Assembly (NCBI RefSeq): GCF_006715045.1
Contig: NZ_VFML01000001.1
Span: 5,052,501 to 5,116,500, forward strand
DNA: 64,000 nt
Origin: Amycolatopsis cihanbeyliensis
Lineage (GTDB): Bacteria; Actinomycetota; Actinomycetes; Mycobacteriales; Pseudonocardiaceae
Reading direction: 5' to 3'
Shown here piece after piece: positions 32,693 through 40,190 of this stretch. Made by a program: the position numbers and the translations under genes. Under the pieces are notes generated by a model. That model had not been told where the DNA came from and searched no databases. It was given only the letters and a program-made list of their open reading frames with translations. Positions within the stretch are counted from its first letter, which is position 1; the number at the start of each line of letters is the position of its first letter.

Positions 32693-32776
32693 ACGGGTGG
32701 AGCGGGACGTGCTGGCGAGAGCCCGAGCATCCGCCATCGTGCTGGTTATATGGCGAGTCTGCTCGAAATTGGCGGG

Positions 32777-32782
32777 TATGCT
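32777..32782 (+). promoter_or_regulatory. Leaderless-type -10 box (TATGCT) for vapBC
   Basis: TATGCT plus six bases precedes ATG at 32789, consistent with a leaderless antitoxin-toxin mRNA. Confidence 0.5.
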
Positions 32783-32788
32783 AGGACC

Positions 32789-33112
32789 ATGGCGACGGCG
32801 GATGAACAGGAAGGGCAGGTCCAGCTGACCGCAAGCCCGGACGGCCGGGTGACGATCCCGGCCCCGCTGCGGCGGGCGGCTGGAATCGAACCCGGGCAGC
32901 GGCTCGTGGCCTACGTGGAAGGCGGCCGTGTGGTCCTGGAGGAGTGGGGTCACCTGCTGCGACGGGTGCAGGGCCGGGTTGCCGCGGCGACGGCCGAGGC
33001 CACCGGCAGCGCGGTGGACGAGTTGCTCGCCGAGCGTCGCGCTGAGGCCGCAAGGGAAGACGTCAGCCCGAACGCCACAGCTGGCGAGCTCGCCGGGCCG
33101 GAGACCTCGTGA
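32789..33112 (+). CDS. AbrB-type antitoxin (VapB-like)
   Basis: The 107-residue protein has a SpoVT/AbrB swapped-hairpin domain near the start (D-G-R-V-T-I-P-A-P-L-R-R-A-A-G-I, G-G-R-V-V-L-E-E-W). The tail is Ala/Glu-rich and helical, expected to wrap the toxin. It binds its own promoter in known systems. ATG at 32789 is set by the TATGCT box. Its stop overlaps the toxin start by four bases (GTGA), the standard antitoxin-first order. Confidence 0.85.
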   Translation: MATADEQEGQVQLTASPDGRVTIPAPLRRAAGIEPGQRLVAYVEGGRVVLEEWGHLLRRVQGRVAAATAEATGSAVDELLAERRAEAAREDVSPNATAGELAGPETS

Positions 33113-33495
33113 CGGCGGTCCTCGACGCCAGCGCCATGCTGGCCCTGCTGCGCACCGAGCCCGGGCACGAGCAGGTCGCCCAGTTGCTGCCCGGATCGGT
33201 GATCTCGGCCATCAACTACTCGGAGGTGGTGCAGAAACTCACCCAACTGGGCAGCACCACCGCTGAGGACGACACCGCCGCGTTGGTCGCGCTCGGCGCG
33301 ACCGTCGCCCCGTTCGACACCACGGCGGCGATCAACGCCGCCCGGCTGTGGCCAGCCACCCGCGCCGCCGGGCTGTCCCTGGCCGACCGAGCCTGCCTCG
33401 GCCTTGCCGCCGACCTTGCGGGCGGCCTGGCCGTCACCGCCGACCGGGCGTGGGCCCGGCTCGACCTGGCGGTACCGGTGCGGCTGATTCGCTGA
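33109..33495 (+). CDS. PIN-domain ribonuclease toxin (VapC-like)
   Basis: The 128-residue PIN protein has all four acidic metal ligands: D6 in V-L-D-A-S-A, E39 in Y-S-E-V, D93 in L-A-D-R-A, and D112 in T-A-D-R-A-W. VapC toxins cleave specific tRNA or rRNA loops. It is coupled to the upstream AbrB-type antitoxin and converges with the DUF6653-like gene 11 bases away. It looks intact and active. Confidence 0.88.
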   Translation: MTAVLDASAMLALLRTEPGHEQVAQLLPGSVISAINYSEVVQKLTQLGSTTAEDDTAALVALGATVAPFDTTAAINAARLWPATRAAGLSLADRACLGLAADLAGGLAVTADRAWARLDLAVPVRLIR

Positions 33496-33505
33496 CCGAT
33501 CTCGG

Positions 33506-33946
33506 TCACGCACAGTGGCCGGTTCGGGTCGAGGACTGTTCGCGGTAGGCGACCATCTGCTTCCAGTAGTACATCGTCAGCGCCATCGAGCCGCCCGCCG
33601 CGCCGGCGGCCGCGCCGGCCTTGTGCCTGCGGGCGGCGATCAGGGCGGCGAGCAGCAGCACGGAGCTGCCCGCGCTCACCAGCATGGCGGCGTCCTTCGG
33701 TCGCTCGGTGATCCACAGTTCCTCACCGAGCATGGCGCGGGTGGCGAAGGCCCGCTCGTGCTTCGGCGGCGGGAACGCCACGGCGTTGGCCACCATCCAG
33801 GCTGCCACGATCCCGGCGTGGCTCCACTTGCGGGTCCATACCGGAACCAGCACCAGCGGAGTGGTCAACCAGCGGGTCCATGCGCTCCACGGGTTGGAGT
33901 GCCGTGCGAAGACCTTCCCGCGGAGGGCGGCGACGGTGCCCGGCAT
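33506..33946 (-). CDS. DUF6653-like membrane protein
   Basis: This 146-residue protein contains R-H-S-N-P-W-S-A-W-T-R-W near the N-terminus, a signature I associate with DUF6653. Two or three hydrophobic segments follow (T-P-L-V-L-V-P-V-W, A-G-I-V-A-A-W-M-V-A, S-V-L-L-L-A-A-L-I-A). Its function is unknown. ATG at 33946 shares a base with the stop of the GbsR-like gene (TGATG), so the two are coexpressed from the minus strand, opposite the ABC exporter. Confidence 0.65.
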   Translation of the reverse strand: MPGTVAALRGKVFARHSNPWSAWTRWLTTPLVLVPVWTRKWSHAGIVAAWMVANAVAFPPPKHERAFATRAMLGEELWITERPKDAAMLVSAGSSVLLLAALIAARRHKAGAAAGAAGGSMALTMYYWKQMVAYREQSSTRTGHCA

Positions 33947-34407
33947 CAGGCCTCCCCCCGCCGCTGCTCGTGCCAGCGCTCGATGACCGCGGGCAGTTCC
34001 TTCATCAGGTACTCGTAGAAGTCACGCATGTCGGTCAGCCGCCTGCCGACCAGGCTGTCCGGATCGACGATCTCGATCCCCCGTTCCGCGGCGTCCTGCA
34101 TGGTCCGGATGATCTCGTTCTGGCTGGACATCAGCCGGGGCCAGCCGTCGTCCGGGAAGCGGTAGTGCTCCCGGCGGCTGCCCGGCATCGGCACCCGTTC
34201 GATCAGCCCGGTGGGGCTGAGCATCTTGATGGCGCCGGAGACCGAGCCGGCGCTGGCCCCCAGCTGCTCGGCGATCTCCCCGGCGGTGATCGTCTCCTGC
34301 TCGGCGAAGAGCAGGGCACTGAGCACCCGCGCGGTCATTCGCTGCATCCCATGCCTGGTCAGGACCAGGGCCATCTCCTCGGCCGCGGCGCTGAGGTCGT
34401 CGGTCAC
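33946..34407 (-). CDS. GbsR/MarR-type transcriptional regulator
   Basis: The product has 153 residues from GTG at 34407, with GGAGGA four bases ahead. It has a winged-helix domain with T-A-G-E-I-A-E-Q-L-G-A-S-A-G-S-V-S-G-A-I and the wing S-R-R-E-H-Y-R-F-P. The helical end suits dimerisation. GbsR-like MarR proteins repress osmoprotectant or drug exporters. It is divergent from an ABC exporter operon, with a perfect 7-bp-arm dyad between them, so it probably regulates that exporter and itself. Confidence 0.85.
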   Translation of the reverse strand: MTDDLSAAAEEMALVLTRHGMQRMTARVLSALLFAEQETITAGEIAEQLGASAGSVSGAIKMLSPTGLIERVPMPGSRREHYRFPDDGWPRLMSSQNEIIRTMQDAAERGIEIVDPDSLVGRRLTDMRDFYEYLMKELPAVIERWHEQRRGEA

Positions 34408-34443
34408 GACTCCTCCGTTCTTGACGGAATCCTAACACTTCCC

Positions 34444-34467
34444 AGTGTTCGCAAAGTTCAGAACACT
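34444..34467. promoter_or_regulatory. Candidate operator AGTGTTC-n10-GAACACT
   Basis: A perfect 7+7 dyad with 10-base spacer lies between the GbsR-like gene and the ABC exporter, ending three bases before the exporter's -10 TATGAT. A further ACACT at 34434-34438 pairs with the first arm. Repressor binding here would block the exporter promoter. Confidence 0.7.
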
Positions 34468-34470
34468 GAC

Positions 34471-34476
34471 TATGAT
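34471..34476 (+). promoter_or_regulatory. Leaderless-type -10 box (TATGAT) for ABC exporter
   Basis: TATGAT is close to the ideal -10 sequence. Seven bases separate it from ATG at 34484, so the mRNA probably has little or no leader. Confidence 0.65.
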
Positions 34477-34483
34477 ACCTGGC

Positions 34484-35401
34484 ATGGCTGCAGTAATCCA
34501 GCTCGAGAAGCTGACCAAGACCTACGGCAGCAGGCGTGGCCTGGTCGAGTTGTCCCTGGACATCGAGGGTGGCGAGGTGTTCGGCTACCTCGGCCCGAAC
34601 GGTGCGGGGAAGTCGACCACGATCCGGCTGCTGCTCGACCTCATCCGCCCGACCAGCGGGCGGGCCACGGTGCTCGGGCTCGACCCCCGGGCCGACGGCG
34701 TCACCCTGCGCCGGCAGGTCGGCTACCTGCCCGGCGACTTCACGGTGGACGGCCAGCAGCGGGTCGACGAGTGCCTGACCTTCCTGGCCAACCTGCGCGG
34801 CGGGGTGCCGAGGCCGCGGATCACCGAGCTGATGACCCGCCTCGGGCTCGAGCCGGGCGCGCGGATCAGGTCGCTTTCCAAGGGCAACCGGCAGAAGGTC
34901 GGCCTGGTACAGGCGTTCATGCACGAGCCGAACCTGCTGATCCTGGACGAACCGACCTCCGGCCTCGACCCGCTGGTGCAGCAGGAGTTCCTGCGGCTGG
35001 TCACCGAGGCCAGGGCGGGAGGCCAGACGGTGTTCATGTCCTCGCACATCATGGGCGAGGTGGAGGCCGTCGCCGACCGGGTCGGCATTATCCGCGAGGG
35101 CAGGCTGATCACCGTCGACACCGTGGCGCGGCTGCGCGAGCGGTCCGTGCGCAAGGTGCGGCTGACCCTGCGCGAGCCTGCCGACGAGGCGGCGTTCCGC
35201 GGGTTGCCCGGGGTCGAGGACCTCACCGTGCGCGGCAACGAGGTCCGCTGCACGATCGCGGGCAGCCCGGACCCGCTGGTCAAGGCCGCTGCCCGGCACA
35301 CCGTCACCGATCTGCTGTGCGAGGAGCCCGACCTCGAGGAGCTCTTCTTCGACTACTACTCGGCCGCGGGCCAGGAAGGGCGGAACCGTGCTACTGCGTA
35401 A
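34484..35401 (+). CDS. ABC transporter ATP-binding protein
   Basis: The 305-residue ATPase starts at ATG 34484, directed by the TATGAT box. Motifs are G-P-N-G-A-G-K-S-T-T (Walker A), L-S-K-G-N-R-Q-K-V (signature, S-K-G-N in place of S-G-G-Q as in many exporters), L-L-I-L-D-E-P-T-S-G-L-D-P (Walker B) and a switch histidine in S-S-H. It resembles the DrrA/ABC-2 type. It overlaps the permease gene by 14 bases. Substrate may be a drug or lipid; the divergent GbsR/MarR regulator supports a stress or drug role. Confidence 0.92.
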   Translation: MAAVIQLEKLTKTYGSRRGLVELSLDIEGGEVFGYLGPNGAGKSTTIRLLLDLIRPTSGRATVLGLDPRADGVTLRRQVGYLPGDFTVDGQQRVDECLTFLANLRGGVPRPRITELMTRLGLEPGARIRSLSKGNRQKVGLVQAFMHEPNLLILDEPTSGLDPLVQQEFLRLVTEARAGGQTVFMSSHIMGEVEAVADRVGIIREGRLITVDTVARLRERSVRKVRLTLREPADEAAFRGLPGVEDLTVRGNEVRCTIAGSPDPLVKAAARHTVTDLLCEEPDLEELFFDYYSAAGQEGRNRATA

Positions 35402-36182
35402 CGTCTACACCAAGACCCTGTGGGACCAGCGGCGTGCGCTGCTCGGCTGGACGGTCGGGATCACCGCGGTGGCCGCGATGTACGCGAGCTTCTACCCGCA
35501 ACTGTCCGGTGGCTCGATGGCCGGTTTCCTGGAGGACTTCCCGCAGGGGCTCAAGGACGCCTTCCAGCTGAACGACATCTCCTCGGCCGCCGGCTACCTC
35601 GGGTCCAGCATCTTCGGGCTGCTGGTGCCGTTGCTGACCCTCGGCTACGGCGTGGCCACCGGCTCCAGGGCGATCGCGGGGGACGAGGAGTCCGGCAAGC
35701 TCGAGGTGCTGCTCACCCACCCCGTCGGCAGGGCGCGCTTCTTCGTGCAGCGGTTCGCGGCACTGGCCTGCGGGGCGCTGGCGATCGCGGTGGTGCTGTT
35801 CCTCGGGATGCTCGCCATCCGGGACGCCGCGCAACTGGACACCGTGAGCATCGAGGGGTTCGCCGCGCAGTGCCTCAACCTGGCCCTGTTCGGCAGCGCC
35901 TTCGGTGCCCTGGCCATCGCGCTCGGCGGTGCCTTCGGCAGCCGTTCGCTGGCGCTCGGCGTCACCGCGGGTGTGGGCGTGCTGGGCTACGCGGCGAACA
36001 ACTTCGCCGGGCAGCTCGGCGCGGAGTGGCTGCGCAACCTCTCGCCGTTCTATTACTACAGCGGCGGCGAGCCGTTGCGTAACGGCATGCAGTGGGCGGA
36101 CGCCGGGATCCTTGTGCTGATCTCCGCCGCGCTGGTGGCCGCGGGGACCTGGGCGTTCACCAACCGCGACCTGAACACCTGA
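35388..36182 (+). CDS. ABC-2 type transporter permease
   Basis: This 264-residue membrane protein with about six transmembrane segments starts at GTG 35388 inside the ATPase gene. The N-terminus R-N-V-Y-T-K-T-L-W-D-Q-R-R-A-L-L-G-W is typical of ABC-2 permeases. A conserved cytoplasmic loop, G-S-R-A-I-A-G-D-E-E-S-G-K-L-E, contacts the ATPase. The operon with the upstream ATPase is a complete two-gene exporter. It ends just before tandem repeat array B. Confidence 0.9.
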   Translation: MLLRNVYTKTLWDQRRALLGWTVGITAVAAMYASFYPQLSGGSMAGFLEDFPQGLKDAFQLNDISSAAGYLGSSIFGLLVPLLTLGYGVATGSRAIAGDEESGKLEVLLTHPVGRARFFVQRFAALACGALAIAVVLFLGMLAIRDAAQLDTVSIEGFAAQCLNLALFGSAFGALAIALGGAFGSRSLALGVTAGVGVLGYAANNFAGQLGAEWLRNLSPFYYYSGGEPLRNGMQWADAGILVLISAALVAAGTWAFTNRDLNT

Positions 36183-36201
36183 CATCCCCAGCTCAGCCGG
36201 C

Positions 36202-36285
36202 GTGTTTGCGCCCCACGCGCGCGTGTTGGCCGCTCACGCGCACGCGTTGGCCGCTCGGGTACGCGAGTTTGCCGCTCGCGTACCC
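36202..36285. repeat. Tandem array, four units of the 21-bp repeat (array B)
   Basis: Units at 36202-36222, 36223-36243, 36244-36264 and 36265-36285 share the GNGTTKGCCGCTC core, varying at the ends. It is the same family as array A (4265-4348), in the opposite orientation, and again lies between convergent genes. Confidence 0.88.
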
Positions 36286-36289
36286 GAGC
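36253..36289. terminator. 15-bp perfect hairpin within array B
   Basis: GCTCGGGTACGCGAG (36253-36267) is the exact reverse complement of CTCGCGTACCCGAGC (36275-36289), loop TTTGCCG. Placed between convergent gene ends, it should stop transcription from both sides. Confidence 0.7.
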
Positions 36290-36359
36290 CGTTACCTGTC
36301 CAGCCGCGATGACCGGCGGCGTGCCACCAGGGTGGCCATTCCGGAGACCCCGCGGATGG

Positions 36360-37493
36360 CTACTCCTCCCAGCTCACCCGCGCGACCGCGAACCCGCGCA
36401 CCGCGGCCACCCGGTCGGCCTCCGCCTCGACCTCGGCCCGCACGTCCCGCGTCAGCATCCACAGTGGATTGACCGTGACGTCGAGCCGCCTGCCCGCCGA
36501 CCTGGTGCGCCAGGTTCCGGCGATCTCACCGCCGGCCAGCAGCGCGCCAGGGTTCCCGATGACCTTCCAGATCTCCTTGTGCCACGCCTTGTCCGGCACG
36601 AGCACCAGCCGGTCACGGGCCTGGAGCAGCGGATCCCACGGTGGCAGCAACCGCACCAGGCCCGGCTCCGGCGGATTCTCCAGCTCCGGTACCTGCCCGG
36701 CGGGAAGGTAGGCGGGGTGGCCGTCCACCCGTACCTCGACCAGGTCCTCCGGCCACCCGCCTTCGGTCACCGTCCGTTTCGTGGTGCCGAGGAACCCGGC
36801 GACCTCGGTCGCGGTCGCCGGGCCGTGCAGTCGCAGGTAGGCCGCGGCGATCCGGGTGACGCCCGCGGTGTCCGGCTCGGCCGGCACGGGCGGCCGCCCG
36901 GCCAGCGGCGCGAGGGTGGCCGGCGCGGCCCCGGCCACCAGCCGGATCCCGGCCAGCGGCGCGGCCAACCGCATCACCTGCTCGAAGATGTGCATGGCCT
37001 GGCAGCCGCGGCACCACCGGGAGAGCCCGGTGGGGACCATCCCGGTCACGGCCGTGCTCGCGGCGCCCTTGGGCATCGGCTCGCGGACCACCTCGCGCAG
37101 CGCGCGGGCGGCCGTCAGCAGGGCCTCGGCCGCGGGCATCCCCGCCTCGGCGACCTCCTGGTCGCGCCAGGTCATCCTGGCCCGCGCGTCGGACTCGGTC
37201 AGCGGCAGTAGCGCGGGTACCAGGCCGGGGAACTCGGCCGCGCGGTGGTAGTGCGGCGCGCCGCGATACGACCACGCCAGGGTGAACCGCGGGTCGTCCA
37301 CAAGGGATGCCGCCGGGACCGGCTCCCTCGTCCTGGCGGCCAGCGCCACGGCGGCCGAGTCCCGCTGACCGATGTCCTGCACGCCGAGATCGAACACGGC
37401 CGGTGCCGCCGGATCGGTTCCCGTGCGATGCAGCCCATGGGCCAGGATCCGGTAGGCGAGCACCTGCTCGCGGTCGACCACCAGCATCCTCAC
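36360..37493 (-). CDS. Winged-helix DNA-binding (AlkZ-like, HTH_42) protein
   Basis: GTG at 37493, overlapping the TGA of the DUF3224 gene (GTGA), gives 377 residues; ATG at 37487 is an alternative. The sequence has the HTH_42/AlkZ pattern: early L-G-V-Q-D-I-G, a mid-protein W-R-D-Q-E, G-L-S-R-W-C-R-G-C-Q-A-M-H, and near the end V-N-P-L-W-M-L. AlkZ members are DNA glycosylases that unhook crosslinks and bulky alkyl adducts, often found next to antibiotic clusters. I cannot confirm the catalytic Q-x-Q pair (I see V-Q-D). It may be a repair enzyme of the same fold. Confidence 0.75.
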   Translation of the reverse strand: MRMLVVDREQVLAYRILAHGLHRTGTDPAAPAVFDLGVQDIGQRDSAAVALAARTREPVPAASLVDDPRFTLAWSYRGAPHYHRAAEFPGLVPALLPLTESDARARMTWRDQEVAEAGMPAAEALLTAARALREVVREPMPKGAASTAVTGMVPTGLSRWCRGCQAMHIFEQVMRLAAPLAGIRLVAGAAPATLAPLAGRPPVPAEPDTAGVTRIAAAYLRLHGPATATEVAGFLGTTKRTVTEGGWPEDLVEVRVDGHPAYLPAGQVPELENPPEPGLVRLLPPWDPLLQARDRLVLVPDKAWHKEIWKVIGNPGALLAGGEIAGTWRTRSAGRRLDVTVNPLWMLTRDVRAEVEAEADRVAAVRGFAVARVSWEE

Positions 37494-37915
37494 TCCCGAC
37501 TGAACGAGTAGTCGAACGTGTAGTCCATGATCTCGCTCGCGCCCGCGATGGTGCCGCTGCCGCCGAGCCCCGCCAGCTCCCCGGTTCCTGAGCCGGGTAC
37601 GACGGTCCAGGTGCCCTCGACCCCGCTCGCGCCGTAGCGCACCGTGTGCCGGACCACGAAGCTGCCCTCGCGACCGTCCACACTGCCCTCGATCCGCTCG
37701 AAACCCGGCGCGGTCTGCCCATCGCCGGCGAAGCCCTCGCCCGCGTAGTACATCAGGTAGTCGCACGCCGAGCTGCCCTCGATGACGCCCGTGTAGGTGA
37801 AGGTGGCATGGGCGTGCGCGAACCGCGGCTCGCCCTCCTCGCCGCTCACGACCCGCTCGTCCCAGCTCCGCATGGTGAAGGTGTTCTCGCTCATGCGGCA
37901 CAGTGTGCTCGTCAT
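37490..37915 (-). CDS. DUF3224 protein
   Basis: The 141 residues form a single DUF3224 beta-barrel-like domain (A-H-A-T-F-T-Y-T-G-V-I-E-G-S-S, G-S-F-V-V-R-H, S-G-T-I). Function is unknown; in this family it may bind small molecules. ATG at 37915 is supported by TAAGCT seven bases ahead on the minus strand; ATG at 37894 is the other candidate. It is coupled to the AlkZ-like gene and divergent from the WYL regulator only 41 bp away. Confidence 0.82.
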   Translation of the reverse strand: MTSTLCRMSENTFTMRSWDERVVSGEEGEPRFAHAHATFTYTGVIEGSSACDYLMYYAGEGFAGDGQTAPGFERIEGSVDGREGSFVVRHTVRYGASGVEGTWTVVPGSGTGELAGLGGSGTIAGASEIMDYTFDYSFSRE

Positions 37916-37922
37916 ACCTGTC

Positions 37923-37928
37923 AGCTTA
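37923..37928 (-). promoter_or_regulatory. Leaderless-type -10 box (TAAGCT, minus strand)
   Basis: Seven bases lie between this hexamer and the ATG at 37915. The divergent WYL gene has GATAAT at 37944-37949, seven bases before its ATG. A small dyad CAGGA-TT-TCCTG (37932-37943) sits between the two promoters and may be the WYL protein's site. Confidence 0.45.
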
Positions 37929-37956
37929 TGTCAGGATTTCCTGGATAATCCGAGCC

Positions 37957-38925
37957 ATGCGGGCGAGCAGGTTGCTCTCGGTGCTGTTGCTGTTGCAGAA
38001 CCGGGGGCGGATGACGGCGGAGGAGCTGGCCGCCGAGCTCGAGGTCTCGGTGCGCACGGTGTACCGGGATGTCGAGGCGCTGTCCGGCGCGGGGGTGCCG
38101 GTGTACGCCGATCGGGGCCGCGCCGGGGGTTACCAGCTCGCGGCGGGTTATCGCACCCGGCTGACCGGCCTGACCGAGCAGGAGGCGCAGTCGTTGTCCC
38201 TGGCCGGGCTGCCGGTGGCCGCCGCCGAACTGGGCCTCGGCACGGTGCTGACCACCGCGCAGCTCAAGCTGCACGCCGCGCTGCCCGGCGAGCTGCGCCC
38301 GCGGGCAGGCAAGGTGGCCGAGCGGTTCCACCTGGACGTACCCGGCTGGCACCGGGGAATCGAGAGCCTGCCGCACCTGCCCGCGCTGGCCGAGGCGGTG
38401 TGGCGGTCCAGCAGGATCGTGGTCCGTTACCGGAAGTGGGGCAGCCGCGAGGTCAGCAGGACCCTGGAGCCACTCGGCCTGATCCTGAAGGGCGGCAACT
38501 GGTACCTGGCCGCGCGGTGCGCGGGCACCGATCGCACGTACCGGGTCTCCAGGGTGCTGGAGCTCACCGACCTCGGCGAGCGGTTCGACCGGCCCGCGGA
38601 CTTCGACCTCGCGCGGTACTGGCAGGACTGGTCCGAGCAGTTCGAGCGGCGGTTGTACTCGCGGATCGCGGTGGTGCGCATGTCGCCGCTCGCGCAGGAC
38701 CTCGTACCGTTCTACTGCGGGACCGTCGGGGTGCGGGCGCTGCGCGCGGCCACCGAGCCGCCGGACGAGCACGGGTGGCTGCGGGTGGACCTGCCGGTCG
38801 AGCCGACCCGCGCCGCGATCGGGGAGCTGCTGCGTTTCGGCGCGGAGCTGGAGGTGCTGGAGCCGGCGGACCTGCGGGAGCAGGTCGCCGAGGCGGCGAG
38901 AAAGGTGGTGGGGCGCTATGGGTGA
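37957..38925 (+). CDS. WYL-domain transcriptional regulator
   Basis: From ATG at 37957 the product has 322 residues: an HTH_11 winged helix (R-M-T-A-E-E-L-A-A-E-L-E-V-S-V-R-T-V-Y-R-D), then a WYL domain and a C-terminal WCX region. The WYL triad is changed to N-W-Y-L-A-A-R. WYL proteins bind nucleic acid or nucleotides and control DNA damage and other responses. It is divergent from the DUF3224/AlkZ-like pair and overlaps the HemD gene by eight bases. The GATAAT box seven bases before ATG supports a leaderless start. Confidence 0.85.
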   Translation: MRASRLLSVLLLLQNRGRMTAEELAAELEVSVRTVYRDVEALSGAGVPVYADRGRAGGYQLAAGYRTRLTGLTEQEAQSLSLAGLPVAAAELGLGTVLTTAQLKLHAALPGELRPRAGKVAERFHLDVPGWHRGIESLPHLPALAEAVWRSSRIVVRYRKWGSREVSRTLEPLGLILKGGNWYLAARCAGTDRTYRVSRVLELTDLGERFDRPADFDLARYWQDWSEQFERRLYSRIAVVRMSPLAQDLVPFYCGTVGVRALRAATEPPDEHGWLRVDLPVEPTRAAIGELLRFGAELEVLEPADLREQVAEAARKVVGRYG

Positions 38926-39739
38926 GCTGGACGGGGTCACGATCGGCGTCACCGCCGAGCGCAGGGCCGAGGAGTTCATCGGCGCGTTGCGTAGGCACGG
39001 AGCCATCGTGCGGCACGCGCCGACCATCCGGATCGTGCCGTTGCCGGACGACGAGCGGCTGCGTGCGGCGACCGAGGACGTGCTGAGCGGGTCGGTGGAC
39101 CTGGCCGCGGTGACCACCGGCGCCGGATTCCGCGGCTGGCTGGACGCCGCCGAGGGCTGGGGGCTCGAGGAGCGGCTGCGGGAGGTCCTCGCCGGTGCGC
39201 GGATCTTCGTCCGCGGGCCGAAGGCGATGGGCGCGGTGCGTGGCCGCGGCCTCACCGAGGAGTGGTCCGCGCCGGGGGAGACCAACGCCGAACTGTTCGG
39301 GCACCTGCTGCGGCAGCGGGTCGCCGGCCTGCGGGTGGCCGTGCAGCTGCACGGAACCCCGCTACCCGAGCACACCGGCGGGCTCACCGCGGCCGGCGCC
39401 GAGGTGGTGGAGGTGCAGCCGTACCGCTGGCGGTGGCCAGCCGACCTCACCCCGGCCAGGGACCTGATCGACGGCGTGCTGGCCGGGCGGGTGCACGCGC
39501 TCGCCTTCACCAGCGCCCCGGCCACGGCGAACCTGCTGGCTCTGGCCAGGGAGCACGGTAGGTACCCGGAGTTCCTCGCGGCCTTGCGGGAGACGGTGCT
39601 GTGCGCCTGCGTGGGCCCGGTCACCGCCGCGCCGTTGACCGAGCTCGGCGTCCCGACAAGCCAGCCGCAGCGGCAGCGGCTCGGGGCGCTGGTCAAGCTG
39701 CTCGTCGCCGAGCTGTCCCCGGGAGGGCGACGCCGGTAG
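38918..39739 (+). CDS. Uroporphyrinogen-III synthase-like protein (second copy)
   Basis: This 273-residue HemD-fold protein is clearly related to the first domain of NnaR at 30.9 kb; shared words include I-R-I-V-P-L, T-T-G-x-G-F-R-G-W, L-x-H-L-L, V-A-V-Q-L-H-G, and F-T-S-A-P-A. It has no winged-helix tail. It overlaps the WYL gene by eight bases, so they are coupled. It may be a HemD enzyme or a sensor subunit; the normal hemD of the organism is expected elsewhere with hemC. Confidence 0.78.
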   Translation: MGELDGVTIGVTAERRAEEFIGALRRHGAIVRHAPTIRIVPLPDDERLRAATEDVLSGSVDLAAVTTGAGFRGWLDAAEGWGLEERLREVLAGARIFVRGPKAMGAVRGRGLTEEWSAPGETNAELFGHLLRQRVAGLRVAVQLHGTPLPEHTGGLTAAGAEVVEVQPYRWRWPADLTPARDLIDGVLAGRVHALAFTSAPATANLLALAREHGRYPEFLAALRETVLCACVGPVTAAPLTELGVPTSQPQRQRLGALVKLLVAELSPGGRRR

Positions 39740-39812
39740 TGGGCCACGGTGAGCGCGGCCGTGGTGGGAACGCGTTCCGCGCGCGGGGAAGGTCGTGCGG
39801 CAGGCTGACGGC

Positions 39813-40145
39813 ATGGACGAGGAACTGCACGAGCGAGTGCGGGAGACGGTGGCCACCGTGCCCCCGGGCAAGGTCGCGACCTACGGCGATATCGCGGCGA
39901 TGTCCGGCGCGCCATCCCCGCGCCTGGTCGGTCGCATCCTGGCCGAGGACGGCAGCGACCTGCCATGGCACCGGATCCTGCGGGCCGACGGAACCCCCGC
40001 GCCGCATCTGGCGCGCGAGCAGCTGGAGCGGTTGCGGGCCGAGGGGGTGCTTGCCGAAGGGGAGCGGGTGAACCTGCGCACCCACCGCTGGCAACCGGAC
40101 CCGCGACCCGACGCGGAGGAGACCCGGCCTGGCCTGTTCCCCTGA
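39813..40145 (+). CDS. Alkyltransferase-like protein (ATL, MGMT family)
   Basis: The 110-residue protein starts at ATG 39813, six bases after CAGGCT. It keeps the AGT DNA-binding wing (P-P-G-K-V-A-T-Y-G-D-I-A) and the active-site loop P-W-H-R-I where MGMT has P-C-H-R. Trp in place of the acceptor Cys defines ATL proteins, which bind O6-alkylguanine and recruit nucleotide excision repair. It corresponds to Rv3204. It lies between a HemD copy and the iron-controlled gene, near the AlkZ-like protein and AdnAB. Confidence 0.88.
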   Translation: MDEELHERVRETVATVPPGKVATYGDIAAMSGAPSPRLVGRILAEDGSDLPWHRILRADGTPAPHLAREQLERLRAEGVLAEGERVNLRTHRWQPDPRPDAEETRPGLFP

Positions 40146-40147
40146 TT

Positions 40148-40166
40148 GAAGGTTAGCCTTACCTAA
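40148..40166. promoter_or_regulatory. IdeR/DmdR1-type iron box
   Basis: GAAGGTTAGCCTTACCTAA matches the 19-base IdeR/DmdR1/DtxR operator (TTAGGTTAGSCTAACCTAA) at about 16 positions. It lies 25 bases before the siderophore-interacting protein gene, so iron-loaded repressor should turn that gene off. Confidence 0.85.
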
Positions 40167-40190
40167 ACGACCGATTGGGGTGAGGCCAGC

